A stretch of DNA of 64,000 nt, from positions 62,001 to 126,000 of the forward strand of contig WPIO01000189.1 of the NCBI GenBank assembly GCA_009760855.2, given 5' to 3'. The position numbers were made by a program, and so were the translations under genes. This DNA comes from Cristatella mucedo (taxonomy: Eukaryota; Bryozoa; Phylactolaemata; Cristatellidae). Below the pieces are notes generated by a model. It was not told where the DNA came from. It saw nothing but the letters and a program-made list of their open reading frames with translations, and did no database searches. Positions within the stretch are counted from its first letter, which is position 1; each line of letters opens with the position of its first letter. Positions 36,334 through 47,877 of the stretch are shown in pieces.

Positions 36334-36599
36334 ACCTGCCTAGCACCCTCCGAGAACTCAAATCTCTTTCTAGGCACTTTACAGATGCTGCATGTAAAGC
36401 AATTACCAAATATTTGGTGGTAATATCCGCAAGCAGCAGGCTTAGTGTAAGCAGGCACATGCACACGAAGGACGAATCACAAAGAACCACCAAATGCTGT
36501 AATAAAGGATGCGTTTTAGGCTTATTTTTTAATTTCGTCATGTCAGGGGACGTTGTGACGTGCGTCGGTAGAGATTTCCAGGATTTGAGAGCATAGGAT
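36289..36599 (-). mobile_element. LINE-A 3' copy, older
   Basis: A long (TAA)n tail (36297-36332), the family's 3' end, and untranslated region up to the TTCCAGG landmark of the C-terminal domain. Internal sequence is shortened. Confidence 0.75.
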
Positions 36600-36687
36600 A
36601 GGAACTAACGGTTTCCAACAGTTTTGAGATATGGCTAAAGGTCAGCCACATTCAGTGACATCACATGAGAGTTACAGCGACACAAGG

Positions 36688-36690
<3 letters not shown>

Positions 36691-36755
<65 letters not shown>
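36691..36755. repeat. (GA)n microsatellite
   Basis: About 64 bp of uninterrupted GA. Confidence 0.97.
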
Positions 36756-36756
<1 letters not shown>

Positions 36757-37002
36757 CAACGCCACAAATAAACTATATGGTTTAACAATATCGGCATAAT
36801 CAAAGTTCACAAGAGCGGAGTGAAAGGCGAGGGATTGCGAGCAATCGAAAGCATGTAGTATGCCAGTAGTACGAGAGGACTCTGCTCACCAACCAGATAA
36901 CAAAGGGGGCACAGAATCACTACAACATCGTACAGTCCTGCCAGCTCACTGATAGAGCTACCAGCAATATTTGAGCTGTACAAAGCATAGAAGCCAGCAG
37001 AT

Positions 37003-37717
37003 AATAATAATAATAATTCACTTGATAAAGCGCCCTCAGAGAACTTTGTTTCTTTCTAGGCGCTTTACATTTGCTGTCAAGTGAAATGCAATTGAATGGT
37101 AAGTAAAATCATGCTTGAAAAACAAACGAAATGAATAATATGGTTAGGGGTGACATGCACAGGGTCAGCATGCAAATGTGGTTAGTGGCAGCATGCACAG
37201 TGTCAGCACGCATAAGCACATCAAGGACGAATCACAGGGACCCACTAAATGCTGTCCTAAATAGGTGTTTTTAGGTTCCTTTTAAATGTGGTCAGGTCAG
37301 GGGATGTTCTGACGCAGGTCGGGAGTTCCAGGCTTTGGGAGCTTATGAACTAAATGCACGGTCTCCAAAGGATTTAAGGTTTGTATGAGGTATTTCTAGA
37401 CTGTTGGATTCCGAAAAGCGGGTCGTACGATGCTTGGCCTGATGGGGTAGTATATCTGACAGATAGGCTGGAGCCATAGAATGAAAGGACCTAAAAGTGA
37501 GCGACAAAACCTTGAAGTCAATCCGTTGCTTGACTGGTAGCCAGTGCAGGTCGGCGAGAAGTGGAGTAATGTGGCAACTGCGACGCTCACGACAGACAAG
37601 CCTAGCTGCAGAGTTTTGCACCAGCTGCAATCGCCTGATCGCACATGCCGGTAGGCCAGTAAGCAGTGAGTTGCAGAAGTCGAGACGGGATGTCACGAAT
37701 GCATGGACCAACTTGGA
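37003..37717 (-). mobile_element. LINE-A copy, 5'-truncated
   Basis: (ATT)n tail, intact 3' untranslated region and the C-terminal domain up to [20 protein letters not shown]. One short deletion (about 37320) breaks the frame compared with 3170-4017. Truncated at 37717. Confidence 0.88.
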
Positions 37718-37962
37718 TAGATAGTAGTTTCCGAGCTGGAATAGAATTCACGGCACAAACGACCGAGCTATACCTACATAAGGTGGTCCCGAACTGGATT
37801 AGAATTTACTGCAGCAATGAGCGAGCTATGACGACACGGGTGGTTAATTTTTTAACCAGCTAACCAGACACGACCGACAGACAGGAATCAGTAGCACAAT
37901 GAGCTGCTTTCAGTGCTTCAATAAATAAAAACCAACTGAATATCGGTTCCTGACGTAGAGAT

Positions 37963-38052
37963 ATGAGAAGGGTAAGAGCTATGAGAAGAGTAAGAGCTAT
38001 GAGAAGAGTAAGAGCTATGAGAAGAGTAAGAGCTATGAGAAGAGTAAGAGCT
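37963..38052. repeat. Tandem repeat, 18-bp unit x 5
   Basis: Five direct units of ATGAGAAGAGTAAGAGCT, the first with one change. The unit length is a multiple of three but no gene covers it. Confidence 0.95.
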
Positions 38053-39179
38053 ATCAGCCAGCTTAGAGATGACTATGCATCTCTAAGACTCTGTCTGCCA
38101 TCTTGACCTCGATTGCAGTCGCGACAAGCATGTGAACGAAAAGTGGATGCTTAGTGCGCTCTTCTAGTGATTGAATGGTACTCGCCTTCCAAGGGTAAAA
38201 CCTTCATTAAATCCGGGAGACATAGCCGCATGATATCGTTAAAATAAAATTCGAGACAGTGCGTGAACGGAAGTATGCGCGCAGATGTGCACCGGGAAAC
38301 GGGAAACCGCTTTGATGAACGGCCAAGATCTTGGCCAGCCATGACAGCTCGAAATTGAAAAGAAAATGGAAGTCACCCTTTGGCGACCAACAGTCACTGC
38401 ATATGGTCATCATGTGACCTCAGAAGTCTAATAAGGAACGCATTCATTTCAAAATTTCTTTCACTTGTGGCAGCGCCCAACGGCGACGCTGACGAGTGGG
38501 TCCGTGCGAGACACCGGCATACGACGCAGAGCCCCGGCGGCTGCGGCTTGGTGGCTCGAGCGGGCGTGCTGGCTCGCCACCCGCTCGCTCACCGTCAAGC
38601 CGCGGCGTGGCCACGTCCACGCATGCCTTTAACCAGATCGCAGCCGTAGCATTTACCTGATTTCCTCGTATAAAGTCAAGACAGCGCTCACCGACAATCG
38701 GACCAAGCAATGCGCCTCTCGCAATAAATATTACCTCCTCTGCTAAAGTACGGTCACATCCGCTTCAACCGTCGCCATGGTACGGCCGCGACGCTCTCGC
38801 CCGGCACTGGCTAGTTTTGACGCCGTCGGCCAGCACTCGTGGCTACGCATCGCTGGGAGTGAACGTCGCAGCTGCTGCATTCTACCCCATCTCTTTGAAT
38901 TTCTCTTGCTCTGTTTTGCGCCTCACTCTGATTCGAGGTCCTGTCGCTTACTCGTCCCTTCGTTCTCTGGTTCCGGCATACTGACCGTAGCTACTCCACA
39001 CTCCGGAATTCATCGCGCCCCGCCCCCCTACTCTGACGCTGCTTTTTCAGAAAAGCCGAAAAAAGACCTGTTTAAAACAGAATTTTCTTTGTACATGAGA
39101 GGTTAAATCTTAGAGGTTAATGCGCAAGTAATTGTTGCTGGAAGACTTTTCGCTAGAATAGGTTAGGTACACATATTAC
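38053..39179. other. Intergenic stretch, partly GC-rich
   Basis: 38460-38640 is GC-rich. 38890-39110 may be a very old LINE relic (CGAGGTCCTGTCGCTTACTC recalls the LINE-A C-terminal coding region). No gene is supported. Confidence 0.4.
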
Positions 39180-39352
39180 TGCCGACAACTACTCTCCCGC
39201 TGCCGACTATGGCACATCCTTTTCAGCGATCGTGAGCTGCTACTTCCATGCTACTCACTACCTTCAACTGGTCTCCGGACTCAGCAATGCTTATCACTTT
39301 CTCTTTGTTGCGCGAGACGAAGTCTGTTGGCTACCAAATGTAACGCATCGAC
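39180..39352 (+). mobile_element. LINE-B 3' coding relic
   Basis: It matches the LINE-B end around [20 protein letters not shown] and [10 protein letters not shown] (landmarks GACTATGGCACATCC, GAGACGAAGTCTGTTGGCTA) with decay. Confidence 0.65.
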
Positions 39353-39535
39353 TTCAAGGTCCTATCGCTCATTGTCATTTGTGCGCTTATGCGAGCAGAC
39401 AGCAGCGGGGTCAGGGGCAGCGGCCGTCTTCGCCCCTGACAGCGTTCCTGCCGCCCCTATTCCAACGATGAAACTATGCTCTAATTCAATTCAATTAGCC
39501 ACCGCAGATTTCGTGTCAAATTGAAACGATACTTC

Positions 39536-40275
39536 TGTAACGCGAAGGAACGTCGGCGGAGTAGGCGTTTCCTGCCGCTTACCGAGCGGCGTGACCTACT
39601 GCCGAATGCGCGGTTCGATGCGTGCTTACGCACAATAAGCAGGCCGCCGCTGAATGAGCGTTTCTGGCGCTGACCTACTTACCGTTACTAAAAGGGGTCG
39701 TGAGTCTGCGGCGTGAGTTGGAAAGCGAGACACACGAATTGGGGATTTTACTGAGCTCTATTCGCAAGCGCACAAAGTCGCTGCACGTCTAGCTCAGCTT
39801 TATCCTCCACACTTCTCTCAGGCTCACAACAGAACAAGCGCGCTTGCGGGCGGGGAATACGTCCCCGCACTTAGGCTACCCACGTCTATTATGGGGAACG
39901 ACCCAAATAGAACGAGAAGCCCGAACCGGAGCCTAGACCCTGACCGGAGAACTAGGGCTCCGCTTCCACCGCGAAGGCAGGAATACCTCGTGCACTCTCA
40001 AGCGCTCTTGCCGAGACCGCGTGCGCGCACACACACAAAACACGAAAGAAACACAGAATGCGAGCTCGGGCGCGATACGACCGTATTTGGTGGCGTCCAC
40101 CGAATCCTCCTGGCGCTGTCTCGTCCTGTCCATCCATCGCTGGCGAACAGCCCGCCCTCCTCCCTCGCTTTCAGACAGACGGGTCCGGCAACTACCGGCA
40201 TACTGGTGACAGCGTCGAATCCGGAGCCGAAGACGAAGGAGGAACCTCGAGAGAGCGTCGCCCTACCATTACATA
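39536..40275 (-). mobile_element. LTR copy, truncated, minus orientation
   Basis: It starts TGTAACGC and follows the reverse complement of the LTR at 40280-41495 for about 740 bp (landmarks: AATTGGGGATTTTACTGA, CGGGCGCGATACGACCGT, CCACCGAATCCTCCT). The last ~500 bp are missing. It lies head to head with the next LTR, only a few bases away. Confidence 0.8.
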
Positions 40276-40279
40276 ACTA

Positions 40280-41495
40280 TGTAGCACTTTGCTGGCCTTG
40301 GCTGAATTTTAGCGCAAACAGGAGCTGTTCGGAGGCGGGCTAGAACCCCTTTGTCCTGGAGCAGTGAGCCAGAGAGGAGCGTCAGCGCGGCTAGAGAGCA
40401 AGAGCTTAAGAGCAAGCCAGGAAGCTGAGACCGGCGGTGGCGATTCGGCCTTTAGAATTGGTCCGATACCCGCGGAAGCTGCTTATTGATGTTGGCTGGC
40501 CTGTCAACCTCCGCCTTCACTCGGTCCAAGAAAGAATCGTCTGGAACCCATTCGCCATTCAAGCTGGACAGAGGGGACATTCCACTGGCCTAGTGCCGGT
40601 ATTAGTTCCTTACCGTAATGGGCCATGGTGTCGGGCCCAATACCACTAAGCTCTTGCCCCATTGTCTCAGCCAAGTATTTAAGAGTCGAGCGACGCTCGC
40701 TCTGGGTCTTTTGTCTGTGGTCTTCTGTCTTTGGTCCGGCTCCGCCGTCGGACTCATTTCTCTGAAAGCCAGGGAGGAGGGCGGGCTGTTCACCGGCGAT
40801 TGACGGAACAGGACGAGACAGCGCTAGGAGGATTCGGTGGACTCCACCGAATACGGTCGTATCGCGCCCGAGCTGGCATTTTGTGTTTCTTTCGTGTTTT
40901 GTGCGTGCGCGCTAGCACGGGGTCTCGGCATAGGGATTTGCCGGCGCGAGCTAGACGTAGTTGGCGTGTGTGGAGCATTCCTGCCGCACTGGTGGAAACC
41001 GAGTTCTAGTTCTCCGGGTAGGGTTTAGACTCCGGTTCGCGCTTCAGTGTGGAGGAGTATTCCCTCCGCAAGAGTGTGCAAGTTGGCGTGTCTGGGGTAT
41101 TCCCTCGGCACAGGTGGGAACGGATTCCTAGTTCACCGGTTAGGGTTTAGGGTCCGGGTCGCGCTTAGTGTGAAGGAGTATTCCCTCCGCAAGAGTGTTG
41201 GTGCAGTTGAGAGCGTGCGGGGAGTGTGGAGATAAAGCTGAACTAGACGCGCAGCGACTTTGTGCGCTTGCGAATAAAATTCAGTAAAATCCCCAATCTG
41301 TGTGTCTCGCTTTCCAATTCACGCCGCGGACTCACGACCCCCTTTAGTAACGGTAAGCAGGTCAGCGCCAGAAACGCTCGTTTCGTGGCGGCCAGCTTAT
41401 TGCGCGTAGGCGTGCACCGAATGGCATTAGGCGATAGGCTACGCCGCTAGGTAAGCGGCAGGTCAAGCTTACCCTGCCGAGCCTTTGGCGTTACA
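40280..41495 (+). mobile_element. Solo LTR, 1216 bp
   Basis: It begins TGTAGC and ends GTTACA (TG...CA), flanked on both sides by ACTA (40276-40279 and 41496-41499), a 4-bp target duplication. Inside is a TATA-like TATTTAAG at about 40676 and a polyadenylation hexamer AATAAA at about 41273, as expected of an LTR in this orientation. A ~120-bp tandem unit occurs twice (about 40958-41199). No gag or pol frame is present, so it is a solo LTR. The Gypsy-like class is inference from ends and duplication size. Confidence 0.85.
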
Positions 41496-41496
41496 A

Positions 41497-41769
41497 CTAG
41501 CCGGGACAATGGGGTTGACAAGCCAGCCAATTTTCAAACACCTCATGATTTTACTGCGACCTCTGCGTTCTCGAGCTATCAAGCCAGCTGCGACCTAGAG
41601 GACGCTGGTGCTTTCAGCCATCTTTCTCGTTCTCATGGAAACGCGTCAAGCCACTCTGGGACGGCTGGCGGCGAAGGCGACCGTGGGCAAGAGTTGCTCT
41701 ATTCTTAAATAACTAGCCGGGACTATAGGGTTGACAGACCAGCCAATATCAATCACCTCATGGTCCTAC
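41497..41769. repeat. Direct repeat pair, ~60 bp, 213 bp apart
   Basis: 41497-41556 and 41710-41769 share CTAGCCGGGAC, GGGTTGACA, CCAGCCAAT and CACCTCATG. The second copy keeps the AACTAGCCGGG site that is split by the solo LTR at the first. Confidence 0.75.
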
Positions 41770-41966
41770 TACAATGGCTGCGTCCTCTTGCTCTAGGCCC
41801 TAGGACAGAGATGTTACCTGCTGAGCGGTTCTCGTTAGCCCTAAGATTGAGTCGGGCCGGCGCTGTACTACACTTTTACACAATAGTTTTTCACTTATGG
41901 TGGGTCTAGTCCCATCTGCTTGAAAATTTTGTCAGTCTTGCTCCCTGCATGAAAATCTTGGCTCTA

Positions 41967-42096
41967 CCGCAGCGTGCACACACTGTGCATTTCATCCCCA
42001 ACCGCGTCGAAGTGCATTTCTTCCTACAGCATATCTGATTATTTCTTCAATGGCGCTATACACAATTATTATTATTATTATTATGATTATTATAAG
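41967..42096 (+). mobile_element. Probable decayed LINE-A 3' end
   Basis: Weak resemblance to the family's 3' untranslated region (GTGCATTTCATCCCCAACC) followed by GGCGCTATACA and a clear (ATT)n tail. Confidence 0.4.
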
Positions 42097-42102
42097 CTTC
42101 GC

Positions 42103-42270
42103 CTTGAAGGCGCGCCTCGCGGTTCCGGAACCCGTCTGAAAAGGAGCGCATCGCCCATCTTGAAGGCGCGCCTCGCGGTTCCGGAACCCGTCTGAAAAGG
42201 AGCGCATCGCCCATCTTGAAGGCGCGCCTCGCGGTTCCGGAACCCGTCTGAAAAGGAGCGCATCGCCCAT
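42103..42270. repeat. Tandem repeat, 56-bp unit x 3
   Basis: Three identical units start at 42103, 42159 and 42215, each with CTTGAAGGCGCGCC and ending CGCATCGCCCAT. Unit length is not a multiple of three, so the open frames across it are not coding repeats. Confidence 0.97.
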
Positions 42271-45200
42271 CTTGACGAATGTCGTGAGCGCTTAGGAGGC
42301 GCGTCGAGGCTTGTGCAGTCCTCAGGAGGCAATTTTTAAGGATGAATTATTATTAATGAATTATTAATTAAGAATGAATTATTAATTATTGAATTGGTCT
42401 CAAATTATATCTCATTGCAAGAATCCTTTATGGACCATAAAGAATGGACCAGTCCTCAGCAGCTCCTTAAAATACGATCGCTCCTTTCAAGATCAAGGCG
42501 ATGGCCCCTCTGAAAACCGCTCCCGAACGAACGCGCACTGGCACGTTGTCGGTTGTCCACCCCCTCTGAAGCTATCATCTTGACTTCATCGTAGAGCAAC
42601 CTGCTGACCGGATGACTCGCACGTCTGGCGAGGACGGCGCACTTCTGGACTGGAGCCGAGAGAGCAACCGCACGACCTTCGCAAACGCCGTGCGGCGGAC
42701 GGCGTCGGCGACGCGATCTTGAAGTCGCGCCCCGTGCAACTCCGGCGAACCAGCCCCGTGCAACTACGGCGAGGCAGCAGACGGCCGGCAGCCGGCGGCG
42801 GCCACATAAGCGCGCATTAACCGGCCGTCGCAACGCGGCATCTGCACTGTCTCGGCGCGTTTTTTCCGTTTCCGTGACGACGCTGTCGAACTGACTCATC
42901 GCGGAAACGTCGGTCGTCCGCGGCGTCCGCGGTTGAACGGCTGTAAATGACTGGTTTACTAATGGAGCCATTTCTAGCACGCGCCTGGCCTAGGCTCAGG
43001 GCGCCCGGCCTCATAGCCGTCAGCTGCGACGATCGGCCAACGACTCGCCGCCGGGTGCGCGCCTCGCTTGGGATGCCAAGCGGAAAGTCTGGCTTCCCCG
43101 GCGCACAGTGTCCTGCATTTGTCTTTGACTCGCGTGCTCTTGGACTCTCTTATCCGTCTCGTGGATGCTCCGGGCGGCGACGCTCTGAGTTCGGCCTTGG
43201 GCTGCGGCGGCGGCCGCGGCTACGGCGGCCGCGGCTGCAGCGGCTACGGCAGGGTTGGTTCCCCAGGACGTCACCATATCTTACATGGTAATGGCAGCTG
43301 GCCAGCAGTCCTAGTGTTCATGCTTTGCGGACGCATGCTCCGAATGTCGAATTAAAAATGCGTTGACTGGCAGCCTTGGTTTACCGACTGACACCGAATC
43401 ATCTCTCGATTGGACGCCATTTAAAATGTGAAGCCGCAAAAACATGCATCTTCGCGGGCTTCGCGGTCATTGCTCCGTATGAACAAATCGCCCGCTATGT
43501 GCAAGGGTGTTCGGAAATTGCGCACGATATGCCTAAGCAATCAACATGCTTCCTGTTCAGCATGTCAGCATAAAGTGCTAGAAAGAAAATTGGGTGGCGG
43601 ATACTCGCAGCGAGTAGAGGACCGACGGGGCGGCGACGGTCAGTGCCCCTTGGTTACAGCTGCTAGGGGCGGAGCCCTGCTTGTCACTCACCCGCCGCCT
43701 GAGCCCCACCGCCGCCAGCGCAGTCGCACGCGTCAGGGGCCACAACTGCCGCTAGCTGCTGGATTTTCCGCTGCTGCTGGATTTTCCGCGCGGGTTTCCC
43801 CAGCATCGTAGGTTCGGTCATCGCAACGTCTCATCCAGAGAAAGAACCGCAGTGACCGTCTCCGCTTCCACCGTCTCCGAGGTCAGTAGCACATTTCGCG
43901 GCCGAGAAACTTCGCATCGTGCGTCGTTAGACAAAGGCAGCAGCGACGTGTTTATTCGGCCTTCGCGCCGACGCAGTATTTCTTACTTTCGTGCAGCGGT
44001 GGGTATATTTTGAAATTTCTCATTCAATTTCCATGAGCAAGCGCTACTGCGAGCCAAGCGTCACGTGGAACCGAGACCGTTTTTAGGTTGTACGGTCATA
44101 TGTTCGTCATCGCCATTATTGCCGTTGTCACAATGGCCGTTGTCACAATGGGAGCTCGAGACACTAGACAGTCGTAGGCATCCTGTCCACCCGGCGCTGG
44201 CGCTCGCGTCGAGTCGCTTGACTGGCCGCCATGTTTTAAACATCTGGCCATTTGAGAGGAAATGTACACTGGCAGCAGCTGCCATTTGGCAATGCGATGA
44301 GCCAGCCACTTGGCGTTCCGACACGAGTCTTGCCAAACCTTGGAGGGGGGCAGGAATTGGGTGGGGTGTGGTCTGAGTGATCAGCAGCTACACGGCGTAC
44401 CTCGCGCGATCGACAAACGGGAATATTCTGCAGAGGGAGGGCCTCTATTCTCGTAACAGCTGATGGCTGCAGCTCGCTCGTGTCCGTGTCACGCCTACGA
44501 CCTGCGATATTGAGTTCCCTCGCTGACGCACGAGCTGACCCCCGAGTAGCTGTATCGAGCCAATTTCCTGTCGGAATGCATGTTAGAGGGCTGGTTTTAC
44601 GCCAGGTACTTTCAGCCTAAATCGGTGCCTATTTTGAGCTCATTCGTTCACGAGTGGAAGCTGCTCTTGTTAGTTGGACGCTGGGTGCTCTAAGTTATGA
44701 ACACCGATTTTGTCGATAACTGGAGCCCTGTCACGGGCTACACACGACGACAGGCTGGCTGTGCGAGCTTGGCCGCCCATCCAGCTGCAGTAAGGCGCCC
44801 ATCCAGCTGCAGTAAGGCGGCACCTCGTTTGATGGCCGCCCATTCAGCTGCATTATGGTGGCACCTCGTTTGATTCGACTTTGGCTCTTTATCTGTCCGG
44901 CTGCTGGTTGGTTTTCTGTCTCGTAACAGCTGAGCCAGAACTCGGCATCTGGAAATGCCAGCTAGCGTTGCCAAATGGTTGGAGGTTTCATCTTAATTAG
45001 GTCCAACTATGCACGAGCCATGTAGCCATGTAGTCTAGTCGGCCAAGGGTCGGCCTCGGTCTGACGTACTATGGCAGCAGCAGTACAATCTTGCTGTCTG
45101 CTGCCATGCTAGCAATGCCTAGGTACGTCATTGAAAGTGGCCGAGTGCGTTAACACTCGTCACGGCGTGTGCAGGGTTTACTTCAGGTTTCGCTTGCAGC

Positions 45201-45421
45201 ATTTCGACCTGTAGACTCGCTTCCAACAGCATGTACCATAAAACATGCGGTATCGGCCTGGTCAGTGCCTGTTCACTAAAGCTGGCACTGTTTCGAAGAG
45301 CCTGGCAGCCGTAGCAGCTGCTCCACCGGCTCCTCAGCTGCTGAGGCTCAGCTGTTGCCAACTGTTCGGCTGCCCGCTGTTGTAGCTCAGCTGGACGACG
45401 TGGCGCGCCAGTGGCACCGCC
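42271..45421. other. GC-rich intergenic region upstream of the TRIM gene
   Basis: 42450-43300 and 43600-43820 are CpG-rich, with an alanine-codon-like GCGGCCGC run at 43200-43250. The longest frame (42456-42980, minus, 174 codons) resembles nothing I know. Short duplications occur at 44125-44152 and 44776-44875. Promoter or 5' exons could lie here but I cannot show any. Confidence 0.4.
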
Positions 45422-46525
45422 ATGTCCAAGCTCTTCAAGCGAGACGATGAGGCAATCGTCACGTGCGTGGTGTGCCGGAACTTGCTGGAGCAGCCCATCC
45501 TGCTCAGCTGCCTGCACAACGTCTGTCGTGCCTGCATCGGCGACATCAGCGCCCCGGCGGCACACGACAGCGGCAGCGACGGTGGCAGCAGATCGAGAGG
45601 CGAACAAGCACAGGGCACGTCGGTCACGTGCCCGCGCTGCAAGGAGACGCACAGCATGGACGCCAAGCGACTCGCTAAGACCAACACGCACGTGGCCGCT
45701 CGGATCGCGCGCATCCAGACCGAGCTGCGGCAGCAGGCCAGCAAGCACTGCTCCGTGTGTCGCGAGAATCGTCTCGGCGACGTGCCCGGCACGCACCGCT
45801 GCCCCGAGTGTCGCCTCCTCCTGTGCGACGACTGCACGAAGGATCACGCCCGCTTCATGCGCGGCCACGACGTCGTCCCCGTGAGCTCGGACTGCGATGA
45901 AGCAGAGCAGGGGCCGGGCACTGGCGCCGACGCGGCGGTGGCAGCTGGCGCCCGGGTGGTGCGCGAGTGCGGCGAGCACGGCAAGCCGCTGTCATACTTT
46001 TGCAAGACATGCAACTCGCTGGCGTGCTCCGTCTGCCTGCAACTCAAGTGCTCTCGCGAGGAGCACCACTTCACGCCGGCCGAGGTCGCCTGCGACGACG
46101 CCAAGAAGGAGCTGCTGGCCGCCTTGAATCGCGTGACGTCGTCGCCGGGACTGCGGCTGGTTCGCGAGGCGGCCGCCAGCAGCAAGACGCTGCTCGAGGG
46201 CCTGCAGGCGGCTCGGCGCAATCAGCTCGAGTCGATGCGGCGCAAGAGGATCGAGGCCGAGCGAGACATCGTCGACATGTTCGAGAAGGCCGAGCAGCGC
46301 GTGCTCGAGCACTCGCTGCGGCAGGAGGCCGCGGCGATCGAGTGCGAGGCGGCCGTCGCTCGGATCGTCAGCGACGAATCGGGAGCAGCAGCTGCTGCCG
46401 CCGCAGCTGCTGCTGCCCGAGATAGAGCCCATGCCGCCCATCGTAGCCGAGTGCATGAAGTCGATGGAGGAGCTGCTCGCCAAGTTCGTCGACAGCGTTC
46501 GCATCACGAACCTGAGCCTAGGTGA
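45422..46525 (+). CDS. TRIM45-like RING/B-box protein, frame shifts near its end
   Basis: Domains seen: C3HC4 RING (C15, C18, C30, H32, C35, C38, C70, C73) with a 31-residue insert before the last pair; B-box 1 (C110-H149; CSVC, CPEC, CDDC); B-box 2 (C183-H216; CGEH, CKTC, CSVC); then a coiled coil (about 225-315). Known: this set defines TRIM E3 ubiquitin ligases. The RING with a long insert and the B-box spacing most recall TRIM45. The filamin repeat of TRIM45 is absent. Seen: after SDES (residue 320) the frame runs through an alanine-codon tract and then Arg/His-rich sequence to a stop at 46525. A different frame continues with plausible protein (see 46383-46652). So a 1- or 2-base slip in the GCAGCAGCT tract, real or a sequencing error, is likely. 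Single exon and GC-rich. RING ligase role is inference. Confidence 0.8.
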   Translation: MSKLFKRDDEAIVTCVVCRNLLEQPILLSCLHNVCRACIGDISAPAAHDSGSDGGSRSRGEQAQGTSVTCPRCKETHSMDAKRLAKTNTHVAARIARIQTELRQQASKHCSVCRENRLGDVPGTHRCPECRLLLCDDCTKDHARFMRGHDVVPVSSDCDEAEQGPGTGADAAVAAGARVVRECGEHGKPLSYFCKTCNSLACSVCLQLKCSREEHHFTPAEVACDDAKKELLAALNRVTSSPGLRLVREAAASSKTLLEGLQAARRNQLESMRRKRIEAERDIVDMFEKAEQRVLEHSLRQEAAAIECEAAVARIVSDESGAAAAAAAAAAARDRAHAAHRSRVHEVDGGAARQVRRQRSHHEPEPR

Positions 46526-46652
46526 CGTCGACGCAGGAGGCTGGCCGGCGCCCAGCCACCCGCGCATGCGCCCCTCTCCGAGCGTGCGCCGCCGCCGCAT
46601 GAGCCGATTAAGGGCGGAAAGATGCAGCGTGGCGGCAGCAGTGCCGGCATGA
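46383..46652 (+). pseudogene. Out-of-frame C-terminal continuation of the TRIM gene
   Basis: In the frame starting at 46383 the sequence reads EQQLLPPQLLLPEIEPMPPI, then CMKSMEELLAKFVDSVRITN, then LSLGD, ending at a stop at 46650-46652. This helical sequence suits the end of a TRIM coiled coil far better than the Arg/His-rich residues of the main frame. A possible splice donor (CTAG then GTGACG) lies at about 46523. Confidence 0.6.
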
Positions 46653-47877
46653 AGACGGGGTCAGAGTTTAGAGCTTCTTCTGTGCACCCTCGCCTTCGCG
46701 CACCTGCTCCCGTTCTGCGGCTCTCGCCTTCGGTCGGCTGCGCACAAGCTTTCGGAGGAGTCAGCGCAGCGACGAACGTTGCTTAAAGTAGCTAGGTAGC
46801 TCTTTTGTGCCGCCGCTGTGGCTCGGCTGGCTTCCTTCCGGCTCTCTATCTGTAGTGCTGCGCACCTGGCGCTCTCAAGTGAAGGCGCATGCACTGCACC
46901 GCCCGTCAGCCTTCAGTGTTCATATAGCCGGTGCCTTGCCTAGCAGCTGATGACAATGTGCAGCGCTGTATTGCAGGTACCGTGAGGCGTGGCACATCTG
47001 ACGACGGCGGCAGCCAGCAGCCGCCGTCCCCCTCCCAGTGAAGGCTGCTGCTGTGACGTCGTCGGCGCCGATGCTGACTGCTACGCTTCTACAGTTCGTG
47101 GCGTGTGTCAGCGTATACGATTGGGACTTTGTGCTGCAGCAGCAGCAGCTGCTGCTGCTGCTGCTGCTGTGTCCATAGTACAAATCTTCCGGCTGGGCCA
47201 GATTGTCGTCTGCTTTTTCATGTACCCACGGTTGGGTCGTCGGGATGCTGTTTGCAAGGTGCCGCTATTAAGTACTGATTTAAAGGGTCGCTGTCTCTGA
47301 AGTAGCTTCATATATAACCTACTTGCCCGACAGGAAGTAGATGGCATTGACGACTTGTTCCGCTGAGCCAACAAAATTTAAATGAATATGAATAAAATAT
47401 AAATGACGGTTGCATTGCAGCGTCGTTGCCTGTCGAAGCTGGAAGGAGCTTGGCTGGCGTTCTGCTTTGATGTTCATGTAAAGGCACGTGACCAGTGGAT
47501 CTAGCAGTCTAGCTGTGGTCCTCCGGCTCGAACATCCAGCTCGAAATTGTGTGCCTTCAGCTGCTGAGGGAGCAACGTCAAGCAAACAAGTTGGAGCAGC
47601 GCAGTCTCCGAGCAGCCATCGAGCTCGGGAGCATGCCACCTCCACTCACTGCTTTGAATTTGCTAGGTGGGGAAATTTCGTATCGCAGCAGACACCGAAA
47701 CCGACGACTTTAGCAGCTCGTATGTGTTGCCGCTCTGCTAACTCGGCCGCTTGAGCTCAACCAGCAATAGCGATAGTGCTGCTGCTGCATCGTGACGATA
47801 TCACACGCCCATCCAATGTTGCAGTTGAGCATCTGTTTGAATTTCACCACGGCTAATAAAGCTCAACTGAATCACTT
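46653..47877. other. Downstream flank of the TRIM gene
   Basis: No gene recognised. A CAG/CTG tract at about 47133-47169 is self-complementary. An AATAAA hexamer near 47391 could serve polyadenylation on the plus strand. Confidence 0.4.

Noticed and set aside
37963-38052. CRISPR-like array
   Set aside because: Head-to-tail 18-bp repeats without spacers, in an animal genome.
39891-41028. Several 60-150 codon frames
   Set aside because: They lie inside LTRs. LTRs do not usually code, and similar frames recur on the other strand in the second LTR.
42456-43291. Open frames of 85-174 codons in CpG-rich DNA on both strands
   Set aside because: Stops are rare in GC-rich sequence. The frames overlap on both strands and look like no known protein. 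The alanine runs come from GCC/GCG repeats.
45128-45979. 283-codon minus-strand frame
   Set aside because: Antisense shadow of the RING and B-box coding sequence.
46526-47877. NHL or filamin domain following the TRIM gene
   Set aside because: I looked for NHL and filamin motifs in all frames downstream and found none.
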